DNA of 64,000 nt, taken from the NCBI GenBank assembly GCA_039621445.1, contig CP154956.1, positions 12,895,443 through 12,959,442 on the forward strand, read 5' to 3'. Source of the stretch: Euglena gracilis (Eukaryota; Euglenida; Euglenophyceae; Euglenales). The position numbers and the translations under genes were made by a program. Positions 23,797 to 33,295 of this stretch are shown piece by piece. How positions within the stretch are numbered: the stretch's first letter is position 1; every line of letters begins with the position of its first letter. The notes under the pieces are model-generated. The model searched no databases, was not told the origin of the DNA, and saw only the letters and a list, made by a program, of their open reading frames with translations.

Positions 23797-24118
23797 AGGA
23801 GGAGGCTCCAGAGCCTCCTCGAACGTCCTCGAACCACGTTCGAGGAGGCTCTAGAGCCTCCTCGAACGTCCTCGAACTACGTTCGAGGAGGCTCTAGAGC
23901 CTCCTCGAACGTCCTCGAACTACGTTCGAGGAGGCTCTAGAGCCTCCTCGAACGACCTCGAACATCGTTCGAGGAGGCTCTAGAGCCTCCTCGAACGACC
24001 TCGAACATCGTTCGAGGAGGCTCTAGAGCCTCCTCGAACGATGTTCGAGGAGGCTCTAGAGCCTCCTAGAACATTGTTCGAGGAGGCTCTAGAGCCTCCT
24101 CCTACGGAGCCTCCTCCT
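23797..24118 (-). repeat. Right TIR array: 43-bp palindromic repeat
   Basis: Seven to eight units with the same GAGGAGGCTCTAGAGCCTCC core, now with linkers such as GTCCTCGAACTACGTTC, the complement of the left array. The outermost unit ends CTCCTCCTACGGAGCCTCCT then CCTACCGTAACC, mirroring the left start. Confidence 0.9.
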
Positions 24119-24205
24119 ACCGTAACCCTCCCGAGGGGGGGCACCAGAGTTACTCCCCCGGCCAGGCGGAGCAACACACGAGCACTGGCGTACCTACCCC
24201 CCCCC

Positions 24206-24345
24206 CCCCCGGGAAACTGTCATGCCCGGGAAACTGTCAGGGTCCCCGGTGCCAGCCAACCTGTCAGTATAGGAAGTTGTCAGGGTCCCCGGTACTGGCC
24301 AACCTGTCAGGTGACAGTTTCCCAGGGGGGGGGGGGGGGAGGTAC
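24206..24345. repeat. Dispersed inverted-repeat element, copy 2
   Basis: Bounded by GTACCTA + C-run + GGGAAACTGTCA on the left and TGACAGTTTCCC + G-run + AGGTAC on the right, with three CTGTCAGGGTCCCCGGT words inside. A diverged copy is at 4.64-4.80 kb. It lies 70 bp outside the right TIR of the giant element. Confidence 0.7.
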
Positions 24346-24449
24346 GGGGCCCCTGCCACTCACCACACAGCAAACTGGGCCGCGAAGCGAAGCCGGCGCC
24401 GGCCCTAAGCCGACCCGAAGCCGCAGCGCAACCAAAGGGGGGGGGGCAG

Positions 24450-24590
24450 CGGCCTGGGGCCGGCGTTCGCCACCGCGCGGCTGGGGCTCCGGAACCCGCC
24501 GCTGCTGACCGCCCTGGGGGACCGCCTGGTGGGGGGCCGGCTGGTGGAGGGCGCCACGGAGCGGAACGTGGCGGGGGAGGCCGCGGGCGT
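24450..24590 (+). CDS. OPR-like exon 9
   Basis: The exon follows GGGGGGCAG. Its frame gives GPAFATARLGLRNPPLLTAL and GDRLVGGRLVEGATERNVAG, a full first and second helix pair continuing the repeat interrupted at exon 8. The donor is probably one of the GTGG sites near 24,568-24,590. Confidence 0.65.
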
Positions 24591-24664
24591 GGGGCCTGGG
24601 GGTTTATTAGTTGCTTATTTATTTACTGTTGATTTGTTTATTTCTTGTTAGTTGATTCTGCCGT

Positions 24665-24722
24665 GCTGGACATATCAGAAAATTGCGCTGACGAGAAAAG
24701 ATACTACACTTGATCTTGGCCA
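24665..24722 (-). pseudogene. Truncated U2 snRNA pseudogene
   Basis: The minus strand reads GGCCAAGATCAAGTGTAGTA then TCTTTTCTC and GTCAG...CTGAT. This matches the 5' third of U2 snRNA: the conserved GGCUAAGAUCAAGUGUAGUA segment with the branch-point-pairing GUAGUA element, followed at the right spacing by stem IIa (UCAG/CUGA). The 5' stem I (normally CUUCUCGGCCUUUU) is replaced by a T-run. No Sm site (AUUUUUGG-like) follows within 60 bp. I therefore call it a truncated copy, not a functional gene. It lies in the intron between exons 9 and 10. Confidence 0.8.
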
Positions 24723-24739
24723 AAAAAAAAATGCGGAAG

Positions 24740-24912
24740 GGAAATGGCGTTGGCTGGCATTCCTGTGGCACGCCTGGGCCTCCGGGGGAAATCGCGTACG
24801 CGTACGCCACGCTGGAGACCGTCCACGTCCCGCTGATGGCGGCCCTGGCCGCCCGCCTGCGGGACCAGGACTTCTTGCGGACGTTCCCGTGCCGCTCCCT
24901 GGCCGGGGCTCG
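24740..24912 (+). CDS. OPR-like exon 10
   Basis: Reads GEIAYAYATLETVHVPLMAA, LAARLRDQDFLRTFPCRSLA: first helix AYAYATL, second helix PLMAALAARL. No strong pyrimidine-rich acceptor is visible. The AAG near 24,739 or an internal site must serve. It starts only about 20 bp from the U2-like sequence. Confidence 0.6.
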
Positions 24913-24998
24913 GCACCAATGATTTGGCGCTGGACCGACCCCTCGGTGGGGGGGGGGGTGTCTTGAGCCCACTGGGCGTCGTCCCACAGAGACGCACA

Positions 24999-25002
<4 letters not shown>

Positions 25003-25085
<83 letters not shown>

Positions 25086-25100
25086 GCACACACACACAGA
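25003..25100 (+). repeat. (CA)n microsatellite
   Basis: About 80 bp of pure CA, then CA with CAGACG interruptions, between exons 10 and 11. Confidence 0.95.
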
Positions 25101-25382
25101 CGCACCCGTTTTTCGACGGCCTTTTTGTGCTTGTTGTCAAATACACAAAGAAAATGAGCGAAGCCGCATTCTTCTTCCGAAGATTTTCTGGCTGGGTGCC
25201 CTGTGCCTGGCCTGACACTGCAGCCTCCCCGCGCAGTTACCCCCCTCCGTGCCACTCAACTTGCCCCCCCAGTGTTTTGCCCCCAAAATACCCAAGATGG
25301 GTTTCAAAATGCAGATTTGGTTTTCTGCCAAAAATCCCAACCCTGTTTTGGTGAAGCGCCACTGCCCAGCGCTGGGAGGGAT

Positions 25383-25684
25383 CAGGCTTGTGCTAAGTCT
25401 GGTACCTACCCCACGGGGGGGGGGGGTGCTAGGGGCAGGCGCCGTATAGTACCTCATCCAACCCCCCCCGGGGGGGTCGGGGGGGGGGGTAGGGTGTTTG
25501 GGGGTGCCTGCCCATAGCAGGCACCCCCCTCCGACCCCAGCGCCGAAGGCACCAGGGGCCCGGAAAAAGGCCATTATCAATGAAACTTTTCTGGGTCCCC
25601 CCACAGACCCCCCCCGGGGTCTGTGCCTGCTAGGGGCAGGCACCCTATAGCCCCCCCCCCCCCCGGTAGGTAAGCACAAGCCTG
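25383..25684. mobile_element. Small TIR element with poly-G/poly-C subterminal runs
   Basis: The ends CAGGCTTGTGCT and AGCACAAGCCTG are inverted. Inside are mirrored GGTACCTACC/GGTAGGTA, GCTAGGGGCAGGC and long G and C runs. It has no coding content, and no convincing target duplication is visible. Confidence 0.6.
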
Positions 25685-25734
25685 GGAAGGGTGCTGGGAC
25701 AGCCTTCCCCCCCCCGTCTCCCCCAAACCAAACC

Positions 25735-25795
25735 AAACCCCGCCCCTGACCGACACCGTGTGGTCGTTCGCCCGGCTGCGCGTGTTGGATGAGGC
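25735..25795 (+). CDS. OPR-like exon 11 (short)
   Basis: Reads PLTDTVWSFARLRVLDEA, a clear W-S-F-A core helix. The upstream tract is C/A-rich without a nearby AG, so the acceptor is uncertain or non-canonical. A donor could be the GT in CTGCGC/GTGTTGG or later. Confidence 0.5.
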
Positions 25796-26895
25796 CAGGG
25801 CCCAGCCGACCCCGCTTCCTGATCGCATCTCTGCTGCACCGGCCGCACTGAATGCCGCGCAGGGGGGTGTCGCCCTCCTGCGCAGTTACCCCCCTCCGCG
25901 CCACCCAACTTGCCACCCCAAGTGTTTCGCCCCCCAAATCCTCAAGATGGGTTTTAAGATGCATGATTCGGTTATTTTCTGCCAAACATCCTGCACCTCT
26001 TTCGGTGAAGCGCCGAAGGTCAAGGAGTGACTCCATCCGGAGGTGTCGTCGGGTGCCGCTTGGGAGGGGGGTTGGTGTCCGCATTTTCTCAATTTTTTTT
26101 GTATTTTTGATGGTTTTCCCATTGTTAAAAGAGCATTGCTCCATGGGTGCAAGTGGTAACATGTAATTGTAGGGTGTGTTCCAAAAACGTTCCAAATTCA
26201 AAACCATGGTTTTCGCCTTCTTGGGTTTTTTTCTGATTCCATGAAACCCTTTGCCCAAAAATAGATGGGGAGAAAAGCGCAAAAATTTCGGTCCAAGGGA
26301 AAAGTTGTGAAAATCTAAGGGAACTTTTTTGTCAAACGCAAATTTTTATAATTATTTCGGAGTTTCCTGGCAGAATGTCAGGAGGCCGGGGTTTGGGTAT
26401 TTCTAGTTAGTAAATTACTAAATTCCCACTCCAAACAGACAAGGGATAGCAGAACGCTTCGGAGAAGTTGCTGGAAGTTGCGGAAAATTGTTATCAAGAT
26501 ACAGGATTAGGAAAATGTTGAAGCTCACCTAACCCAGGTGTCAATTAGCCAATCGTGGCAGAACTTTTTTTTTGCGGCAATGACATTGCCACCCACAGAG
26601 GAGTGCAGCAGATTCAGGTGCTCAAAAAAATTCCGAATGTTCATCCAAGATCAGGATTTTGCTTCCAGATAAGCAGCACAATGAAGAATTCAACGCCCCA
26701 AACTTTTCACACCCAAACTCAGACACCCAAACTTGAAAATTCTGAATTTAGCACCGCACCCCAAATTGCACACCGAAATTAGGAATTTGCATCCGATATC
26801 CAAAATTTGGAACTCAGCACCAGAAACGTGCCAAGTCCCAAAAACTACCCTCAAACTGAGGTCCACGGATGCCGTTGGCCGGGCCCTTGGGGCAG

Positions 26896-26950
26896 GCATG
26901 GCGGACAGCCTTGCCCAGCACGTCGCCCGGCCCAGCGTCCTCCTCCAGGG
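26896..26950 (+). CDS. OPR-like exon 12 (short)
   Basis: The exon follows TTGGGGCAG and reads MADSLAQHVARPSVLLQ, matching the second helix (compare LTALGDRLV). The likely frame also runs upstream as AVGRALGAG, so the 5' end is uncertain. No GT directly follows CTCCAG. Confidence 0.4.
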
Positions 26951-27389
26951 CTGGGGAGGGAGGACTGCTGGGGCCTTCCCTCCGATACCATGGGGGGGGG
27001 GTACCTGTCCACCCTAGTGCCTTTCATCCTCTCTGGGATGGCAACCAATGACATTTGTTTTGCTTGCAGAGTTTGTCTCATTTCATTATCCGACCACCAC
27101 CAAAAATTTGACAAGTCCGTTGCCCTGAGGCCTAAATCGTGGTTACACGGACTGTTTGAAGGGTTGGGACCTGGGTTTTATGTCTCCACCCTCCCATTTA
27201 TGTCTCCTCTCCCATTTAAGTGCATTTTGGCGAGGGGTCTTGCTTTTTAGATATTTTCTTGACGGACGCAGGCCCCCAAAAATAGTTGTTAGTGGGTGCC
27301 CCTGCAATTTTTCAGGGAACATTGTCCCAGGGCTTTGCACCAGGGGGGCTTATTTTTGAATTTTTACTCGGAGGGCCCAGAAGATTATT

Positions 27390-27409
27390 TATAAATTTAT
27401 TTATATCAT

Positions 27410-27460
<51 letters not shown>

Positions 27461-27465
27461 TATTT
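27390..27465 (+). repeat. (TTTA)n microsatellite
   Basis: About 65 bp of TTTA/TATT repeats in the intron after exon 12. Confidence 0.95.
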
Positions 27466-27604
27466 TTATTGTTCATTTGGGGGTCATTTGCTCAAACGTA
27501 TGTGCCAACTTGGGTGACAGGATGGTTCCACTGGGCCGGTTGAGATGACAGGCACCATCGTGACTTGACTGCTGAGCGGTACCAGAAACCCGCCCCCCCC
27601 CCAG

Positions 27605-27721
27605 CCCTGCCCGCAAGGCGTGTGATGTGCGGTGCGTCCCGATGCTGGTGTGGGCACTGGCCTCCCTCGAGGCCTGGGGGCAGCCGCCACTCACGCCCCT
27701 CGGACTCAGTCACGCTGTCAG
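27605..27721 (+). CDS. OPR-like exon 13
   Basis: Canonical sites on both sides: CCCCCCCCCAG before, GTCAG/GTGGTG after. The frame gives RCVPMLVWALASLEAWGQPP and LTPLGLSHAVR, with a strong LVWALASL core. Confidence 0.65.
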
Positions 27722-28740
27722 GTGGTGGTGCTGGCTCAGTCAGAGCCATCACCACACACCCATCAGGCATCGTTATCCCCCCCTTCTGCGCGACCACCCC
27801 ATGTCGAATGACCCCCCCCCGGGCCGTTGGATGACGATCCCCCCTGACAGGTTGCCGGGTTTGGGTTTGGGTGATCCCCCCTGGTCGCGGACCACAGGTT
27901 AGTGGTCGACAAGGGGGGGGGTCACCAAATTGTGCGTCCACGCGTACCCAAATCGTGAGCCAAACCCAGCTGTATTCCGGCGGATGCAGGATCAGAGGTG
28001 TAAGACATGACCCACCCCCACCCTCTCTGCCCGACCACCCCCTCCCACATCTCATTCTCAACCCTAGCCTGCCCATAAGCCTAACCCTCTTAGGCGGCCG
28101 AATTCGCACTAAGCTTTTTTCTTTTTATTTGCGCACTTGTGCAAATTTACGATTTTTTTGATTCTGCTTTGTTTCGGCTGTGAAGGTCAGGGGGGTTTGA
28201 AAACACGTTGACGAGAGAGTGCAAAAAATGAGCGAAATTCTGATTTTGGCTGGGAGACCCCCGCGACTTTGGCGAAAAATGGTGTTTTGGGGGTGTCCGA
28301 AAATGGACTTTGTAAGTTGAACCCCCGGGACCTTGCTGGCCCACAGGGAAAAAAACGCAAAAAAGCACCATAGGAACGGGACCTTTACTGCCCCTGTTGC
28401 TCCTTTCGGCTGTGTCCCCGGGTGTGCCCGAGCTGCCAGCGGTGTGCGTCCTGGGTGTTTGCCGGACTGGTTTGTTTGCGGCGCCCTGGTGTGGTGTTTC
28501 TGGGGCTGTTTGTTAAAGCGCGGGGAGGAGGTGCCGGGGGGTGTGGGTGTGGTGTGACCAAGCGTGAAGGAGGGACGCAGTGAGAGGAAGGTAAGTGTGG
28601 GGTGTTTGGCAAGGGAAGCGCAGGGGGGAAGAAACAGGGTCCACAGGGAATGAAGGGAATAAAGGGGAATGGGTGTCTCTCACCCGGCTTGTACCCGGGA
28701 TGCGCAGAACCAGTTGTGTGGCAAAGAACCCTGCAGGAGA

Positions 28741-28857
28741 AGCCCAGCACTGGAAGGACAAAATTGTGTTTATGCGCGCAAATGCGCGCACCAACATGTT
28801 TATGTTGATGCGTGCAATTGCGCGCATCAACACAATTTTGTCCTTCTGGGATTGGGC
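28741..28857. repeat. ~57-bp-arm hairpin of the TTTGCGCAAATGCGCGC family
   Basis: Arms beginning AGCCCAGCACTGGAAGGACA and ending TGTCCTTCTGGGATTGGGCT pair over about 57 bp with a few mismatches around a GTTT centre. GCGCGCAAATGCGCGC and TGCAATTGCGCGCA words lie inside. Confidence 0.8.
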
Positions 28858-28978
28858 TTTGGCACCCATGAACTGACGCCGCTGAAAAACTGCGTGACAT
28901 AGAGGCCCTGACGGTATGGACTGACGGGCCATCCAGTTGGTGAGCTTGTCACACTGTTTGTCAACGGCGCAAGCTTAT

Positions 28979-29285
28979 GGGCGAAAATGCGCGCACCAAC
29001 AAAAATTATGTTTTATGCGCGCATTTGCGCAAATGCGCGCACCAACATAATTGTGTTGGTGCGCGCATTTGCGCCCGTAAACACAAACAAGAACGGTGTG
29101 ACGGAAACACAACCGTCAAACACTGACAGCAGATGTGGTTCATGTGCGCATTTGCGCGCATCACGTTTTTTGTGGGCTCAAATGTGCAAATAAACTGTAT
29201 GAAGAAACTGCGCAATTTACTATGTTTATTTGCGCATTTGCGCCCACAAACAACGTGATGCGCGCAAATGCGCAAATAAACAACT
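28979..29285. repeat. GCGC hairpin family, copies 2-4
   Basis: Contains CGCGCATTTGCGCAAATGCG, CCAACATAATTGTGTTGG and a second inverted pair (29,140-29,165 against 29,235-29,280), each capable of hairpin formation. Confidence 0.75.
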
Positions 29286-29359
29286 AATGGAGGAGTAGAA
29301 AACGATTGCATTTGCCTCTCCTACAACTACCCTCAGTGGTTTCTGAATGGGTTGAAAGC

Positions 29360-29858
29360 AGGGAATTTCTTGAGCCGGAGGGTACCCTACCCCCCGGGGG
29401 GGGGGGTCCAGCCAGCCAGCAGCTCAAATCCAGCCAGCAGCCCAAATTCGGGCTGGGAGCCCCCCCCCCGGGGGTCGAGTGAAATAAAGTTGGGTCCAGC
29501 CCGGCCGGAGGCCGGGCCAGCCGGCCGAAGGCCGGGCCAGCCGGCCGCAGGCTGGCCAGCCAACTGGGCTGCCCAGCTCACTTATCCCTGCATTTTCCCC
29601 CTCATCACAGCCCCTCCATCACAGCCCCCCAGCCTTGATCTAGCTCCACCCATCAAAATGTCGAAAATGGCAAAAATGTGTTGGAAAGTTTTGTTTTTCC
29701 TCGACCCAGCCCAGCCCAGCCCCCTCCCGCCCCGGACCCCCCCCCCTCCCCCCCCCCCCCGGGGGGGGGGGTCCAGCTAGCAGCTCAAATCCAGCCAGCA
29801 GCCTTTTTGCCAGCCGGAGGCTGGACCCCCCCCCCCGGGGGTCCTTAAGAAATTCCCT
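29360..29858. mobile_element. 499-bp TIR element with 10-bp target duplication
   Basis: The ends AGGGAATTTCTT and AAGAAATTCCCT are exact inverted repeats. The 10-mer GGTTGAAAGC lies directly outside both (29,350-29,359 and 29,859-29,868). The interior has mirrored C/G runs with TCCAGC(C/T)AGC...GCAGCTCAAATCCAGCC. The size and 10-bp duplication fit a Mutator-like MITE. It is nested in the 28.1-31.6 kb element. Confidence 0.85.
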
Positions 29859-30747
29859 GGTTGAAAGCAAATGACCACACCGTCTCCTCCAGTATATGGT
29901 GTTATTGTGCCGTTTTTTTTTACCATTGACAGGTCCCACAAAAGATGGAGACATGGGATCTCCAGAAGGTGCGTGCATAGCCACCCAGTAACGGTACACG
30001 TCCACCGGCCCCAATTTTTGGGTCCCAAGGGCCCTGCCGCTGACCTGCGGCCTGGGCTCCGCTGTTAAAGCCCCATCAGCTGCTGATGCTTCAGCACCCA
30101 ACAGGTCAGCATCCACTTCCCCGGTGCAACGACACCCACCACAGCGACCGCGTTATACCCCGCAACCAGGGTGTAAGACTGGGGGTATGACGTGGTGCCA
30201 GTGCATGGCAACCGGCATCCGAAGAGAGGTAGCCCTCAAGCACCCGTTCCTTTGGATGCAAGGAAGTGTTGAACTTTTACCCCTGGATTGGGTGCATCAA
30301 AGTGGTGGGACCCACTCCCCCCAAATTATGCACAAAAACTGGTGTTTTTTTTTACGTTTTTCAAGGGAAAATGGCAAATAAAACCGTAAAACGGACTCCG
30401 GCCGGACACGTCCCGGGCATTTCAGGTGCCAAATTTTGTCTTCTTGTAACGCAGTCCTGTTGCAGAAAAGGTGTCCAACAGTCACAGGTCGTTTGCACGT
30501 CATCAATTCATGATGTTTAACTGCTAAACGGATGACACCAAAGCAGCAGGTCGTGTGGGCCTGGTAACAGCAGTGCAAATGTATACGCGTAAGGCAGGCA
30601 AATTTTGGCCAGTCAAATGCCGTGTTCCAGTGAACATTCCACACTACCTCTCACCACAAATTTCATCAGCATGTAATTATGGCGCAAACCGTTGGTTGGC
30701 GTGAGGAATTGCGTTCGCCGGCTGTCACGGAGGAGGAGATGGTATCG

Positions 30748-31210
30748 CACAACTCATGTGTGTTGGTGCGCGCATTTGCGCAAATAAACACAGCTTTGTT
30801 TGTGTGCTCTAAGGCTCCTACAAACACATCATTTTGAAGCGGTGTATAAAATGTTTGTACGCGCATTTGCGCAAATGCGCGCACAAACGTAATTGTGTTT
30901 ATTTGCGCAACTGCGCGCACCAACACGTCCATCGCGTTTTTAAACCTCGTGGGGTCATTGTCCTCATTGGTGTCTTTTAACATAGAAAGTAAAAGTACAT
31001 GTTGGTGGGCGCATTTGTGCAAGTAAACATAATTGTGTTGGTGCGCGCATTTGCGCAAATGCGCACACCACCAAATATGTTTGTGCGCGCATTTGCGCCC
31101 ACCAACACGTCATTTTATCATCATCGGTTTGTGTTTTATTTGCGCAAATGCGCGCATAAACACAATTGTTTTTATTTGCGCAATTGCGCGCATAAACACA
31201 CATCAATTGC
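30748..31210. repeat. GCGC hairpin family, distal cluster
   Basis: Repeated GTGTT(G/T)(G/A)TGCGCGCATTTGCGC and its complement at 30,758-30,790, 30,855-30,930, 30,998-31,110 and 31,135-31,203, arranged as inverted pairs. One more half-copy is at 31,540-31,562. Confidence 0.8.
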
Positions 31211-32069
31211 GTGACGGCTGCCTCGCGTAGTCTGTGTGTCTGTGGTGTTGTGATCTAACGAGACTCAGTGTGTTCTCACTGGCGGTAGTATCACAGCCAG
31301 TTCAGCCAGCACGTCAGCACCGTTTCCAAGTGTCGTCACAAGGGGTGTGTGCCTCTCTCCCGTTTGATGTACAACAGCACCAGTCTCACCCCCAGCCCTA
31401 TTAACGTCACCTGGTAAGCAGCATGCACACCAGACCACTGGGAGTTAATCCCCTCCAATAGATGGGTGTTGGAAACGGTTCTTAAATCGTGTTCTGGGTG
31501 TCAGGGTACAGGGTCCCAGGGGTTACAAAAAAATGGTACATTTGCGCAATTGCGCGCATCCAAAGGAAAAAGCTTAAGTGCGAATTCGGCCGCCTAAGAC
31601 CCTTACCCTCACCCCTTCTGGTAAAAAAAAAAATGCCGAAAATGGAGAGCAGGCTTCTTTTTAGCACGGATGACCCCCCCCCCCCGCGGGGGAAGGGGGT
31701 GGGTGGGTGCGGGCTGGAACCCGGATTTCTCAGTCCGGATGCCGCCGAAAAAATTTTGGGAAGTTCTTTTAGAAAGATCCGGGGGGGAGTCCTGCGCCGG
31801 AGTGGATGGGTGGAGGACCCCCCGAGGGGGAGGGTCTCAAAAGAAGCGTGATAAGCTAAGATAAGTTAAGTCTTAATAAGGCCAATGCCGCCAAAAAACG
31901 GCTGCAAATTTCCCAAAAATTGCAAAAAAAATCACCAAAATTTCCAAAGCGGTTTGTGTGTGTGTGACGTCACAACGCACACGTGCGCAATACGCAATAC
32001 GCACGCACACACACGTGCTTGCACACACACACATACCTCAAGTTGCTCAGCAGGCGTCGAAGCCCCCAG

Positions 32070-32218
32070 CCGGCGGTGAAGGGCAAGGAGGCATGGGCGG
32101 CGCTGGCCCAGCGGGTGCGCGGGCCGGACGTCCTGCCGCGGTTCAACATCCGCCAGGCCGCCAAGGTGGCCTGGGCCTTCGCGAAGGCGCCGCCGAGGGG
32201 GGCCCAGGCTGTGGCGTG
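32070..32218 (+). CDS. OPR-like exon 14
   Basis: The exon follows GAAGCCCCCAG. It reads VKGKEAWAALAQRVRGPDVL and PRFNIRQAAKVAWAFAKAPP, with a VAWAFAKA core. Donor candidates are the GTGGCG at about 32,211 and the GTGGGTGG at about 32,216. It lies 0.5 kb past the TIR element. Confidence 0.7.
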
Positions 32219-32814
32219 GGTGGGCGGGATCACAGAGGAGGTGAGGGGACGATGGCACCCCAGCGTCCGCCCAGGCGACAGACCCGTTTGTTTTCCCTGT
32301 TTTTTCTTCATCATCTGCGCGGTTGCTGTGTTTGGTGTGGTCGATTTTGCGCAGTTTTGTTTGCTCTGAATTAAAAACTAATTTGTCGTATTTTTCACAT
32401 ATCTTTTTGTGTTATATGCAGATTTTTTGTTCCGTTTTTTGTTGTCTTTATTTGAGGTTTAACATTTATTTATGTTCAGAACCTCGTAAATGTCAAATTT
32501 GCCATCATTGTGCCGGCTGGTGTCTCCTTGTCGTGGAGGAGGGTGGGTGTTGGTGGACCAAGCACACCCACAATTCCCCCCGCTCAACCGCAACAGTTGT
32601 TTGAATTGGAGGCGGTGAGTAGCTCCGGCATATGGAAGTAGGGCGGGTGTAGAGACTGCCACCTTGCCCGTGCTCCCAGCATTATTGATGAGTCCCCCCT
32701 GTGGAGGGGCCGGTCACCCGCGCCAGAGATGCACTTGGGCGGGGGAACCCAGCTCTTTTGTTTCCTGTAACCCCTCAAACAAGACCCCCGGCCAATTCTC
32801 AGCAAAATCCAAAA

Positions 32815-32925
32815 AAAAATATTATTTATTATTATAAATAATAATAATTATTATTAAATAATAATTATAATAAAAATAAATAAAATAAATAATAATTATT
32901 ATTATAAAATTATTTGGCACCCCCA
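32815..32925. repeat. AT-rich low-complexity tract
   Basis: About 110 bp of TTATTA/AATAAT repeats that can pair with each other. Confidence 0.9.
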
Positions 32926-32998
32926 AAAAACAACCCCCCCCCTTCTAGACCTGCAGTTTTGTTTTGGGGGGGAGGGGCTTTGTGTGGCGGGAGACGAG

Positions 32999-33067
32999 GA
33001 GGGCGGAGGAGCGGGCGCGCCTCCCGCCGCACCGGGACGACGCCCTCCTCGCCCCCCTGGCAGCGCT
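32999..33067 (+). CDS. OPR-like exon 15
   Basis: Reads RAEERARLPPHRDDALLAPL and AALC in a GC-rich block between AT-rich introns. The DDALLAPLAAL part fits the second helix. The donor is probably GCGCT/GTGCAC, and the acceptor is one of the AGs in GAGACGAGGAGG. Confidence 0.5.
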
Positions 33068-33159
33068 GTGCACACACAGGCCCCGGCGGCTCCTCTCGTT
33101 GCTGGTTGAAGTATTGCAAATTGACGGATAGCAACTCTTTTTTTTATTTCAGCAAAAGG

Positions 33160-33295
33160 GCTTGTGTGGTGGGTGGGTGGGTGGGTGGGTGTCTGTCCGC
33201 ACGTGTGTGTCTGTGTGTGTGTGTGTTGCATGTCTGTGTGTGTGTGGTGTGTGTTGTATGGTGTGTGTGGTGTATGTGTGTGTGTGTTTTGTGTT
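33160..33295 (+). repeat. (TGGG)n and (TG)n tracts
   Basis: GGTGGGTGGGTGGG followed by about 110 bp of interrupted TG. Confidence 0.9.

Larger units (their letters stand above)
8790..24133. mobile_element. Giant (15.3 kb) foldback/Mutator-like TIR element with nested retroelement and satellites
   Basis: The left end (8,790-9,145) and right end (23,770-24,133) are inverted copies. Both start with a G-rich lead, then GTAGGAGGAGGCTC, an array of 43-bp palindromic units, and an inner segment GTACAT...GTATCAGGAG. The 9-mer AGGGGGGGC abuts both outer ends (8,781-8,789 and 24,134-24,142) as a likely target-site duplication. Foldback elements with tandem-repeat TIRs and 9-bp duplications are known in the Mutator-like group. 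No transposase is visible, so the unit looks non-autonomous and swollen by nested insertions. The G-rich 9-mer is weak evidence alone, but other elements here also show 8-10 bp duplications. Confidence 0.65.
25225..26013 (+). repeat. Direct duplication of a ~135-bp intron segment flanking exon 11
   Basis: Segments 25,225-25,365 and 25,875-26,013 are diverged direct copies (GCGCAGTTACCCCCCTCC, CAACTTGCC, CAAGATGGGTTT, TTTTCTGCCAAA, GGTGAAGCGCC). Between them lie a TIR element and exon 11. Confidence 0.8.
28083..31607. mobile_element. 3.5-kb TIR/foldback element rich in GCGC palindromes
   Basis: Left end CTTAGGCGGCCGAATTCGCA followed by CTAAGC (28,088-28,113) and right end GCTTAAGTGCGAATTCGGCC followed by GCCTAAG (31,571-31,599) are inverted copies with small differences. 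Each is followed inward by a pyrimidine/purine run and a TTTGCGCA word. The interior carries the GCGC hairpin family and a nested TIR element. No transposase and no certain target duplication were seen. Confidence 0.55.

Noticed and set aside
28088-31599. GCGGCCGAATTCGC looking like a NotI/EcoRI cloning linker
   Set aside because: It occurs as two diverged inverted copies 3.5 kb apart with further matching flanks, which fits a TIR better than vector sequence.
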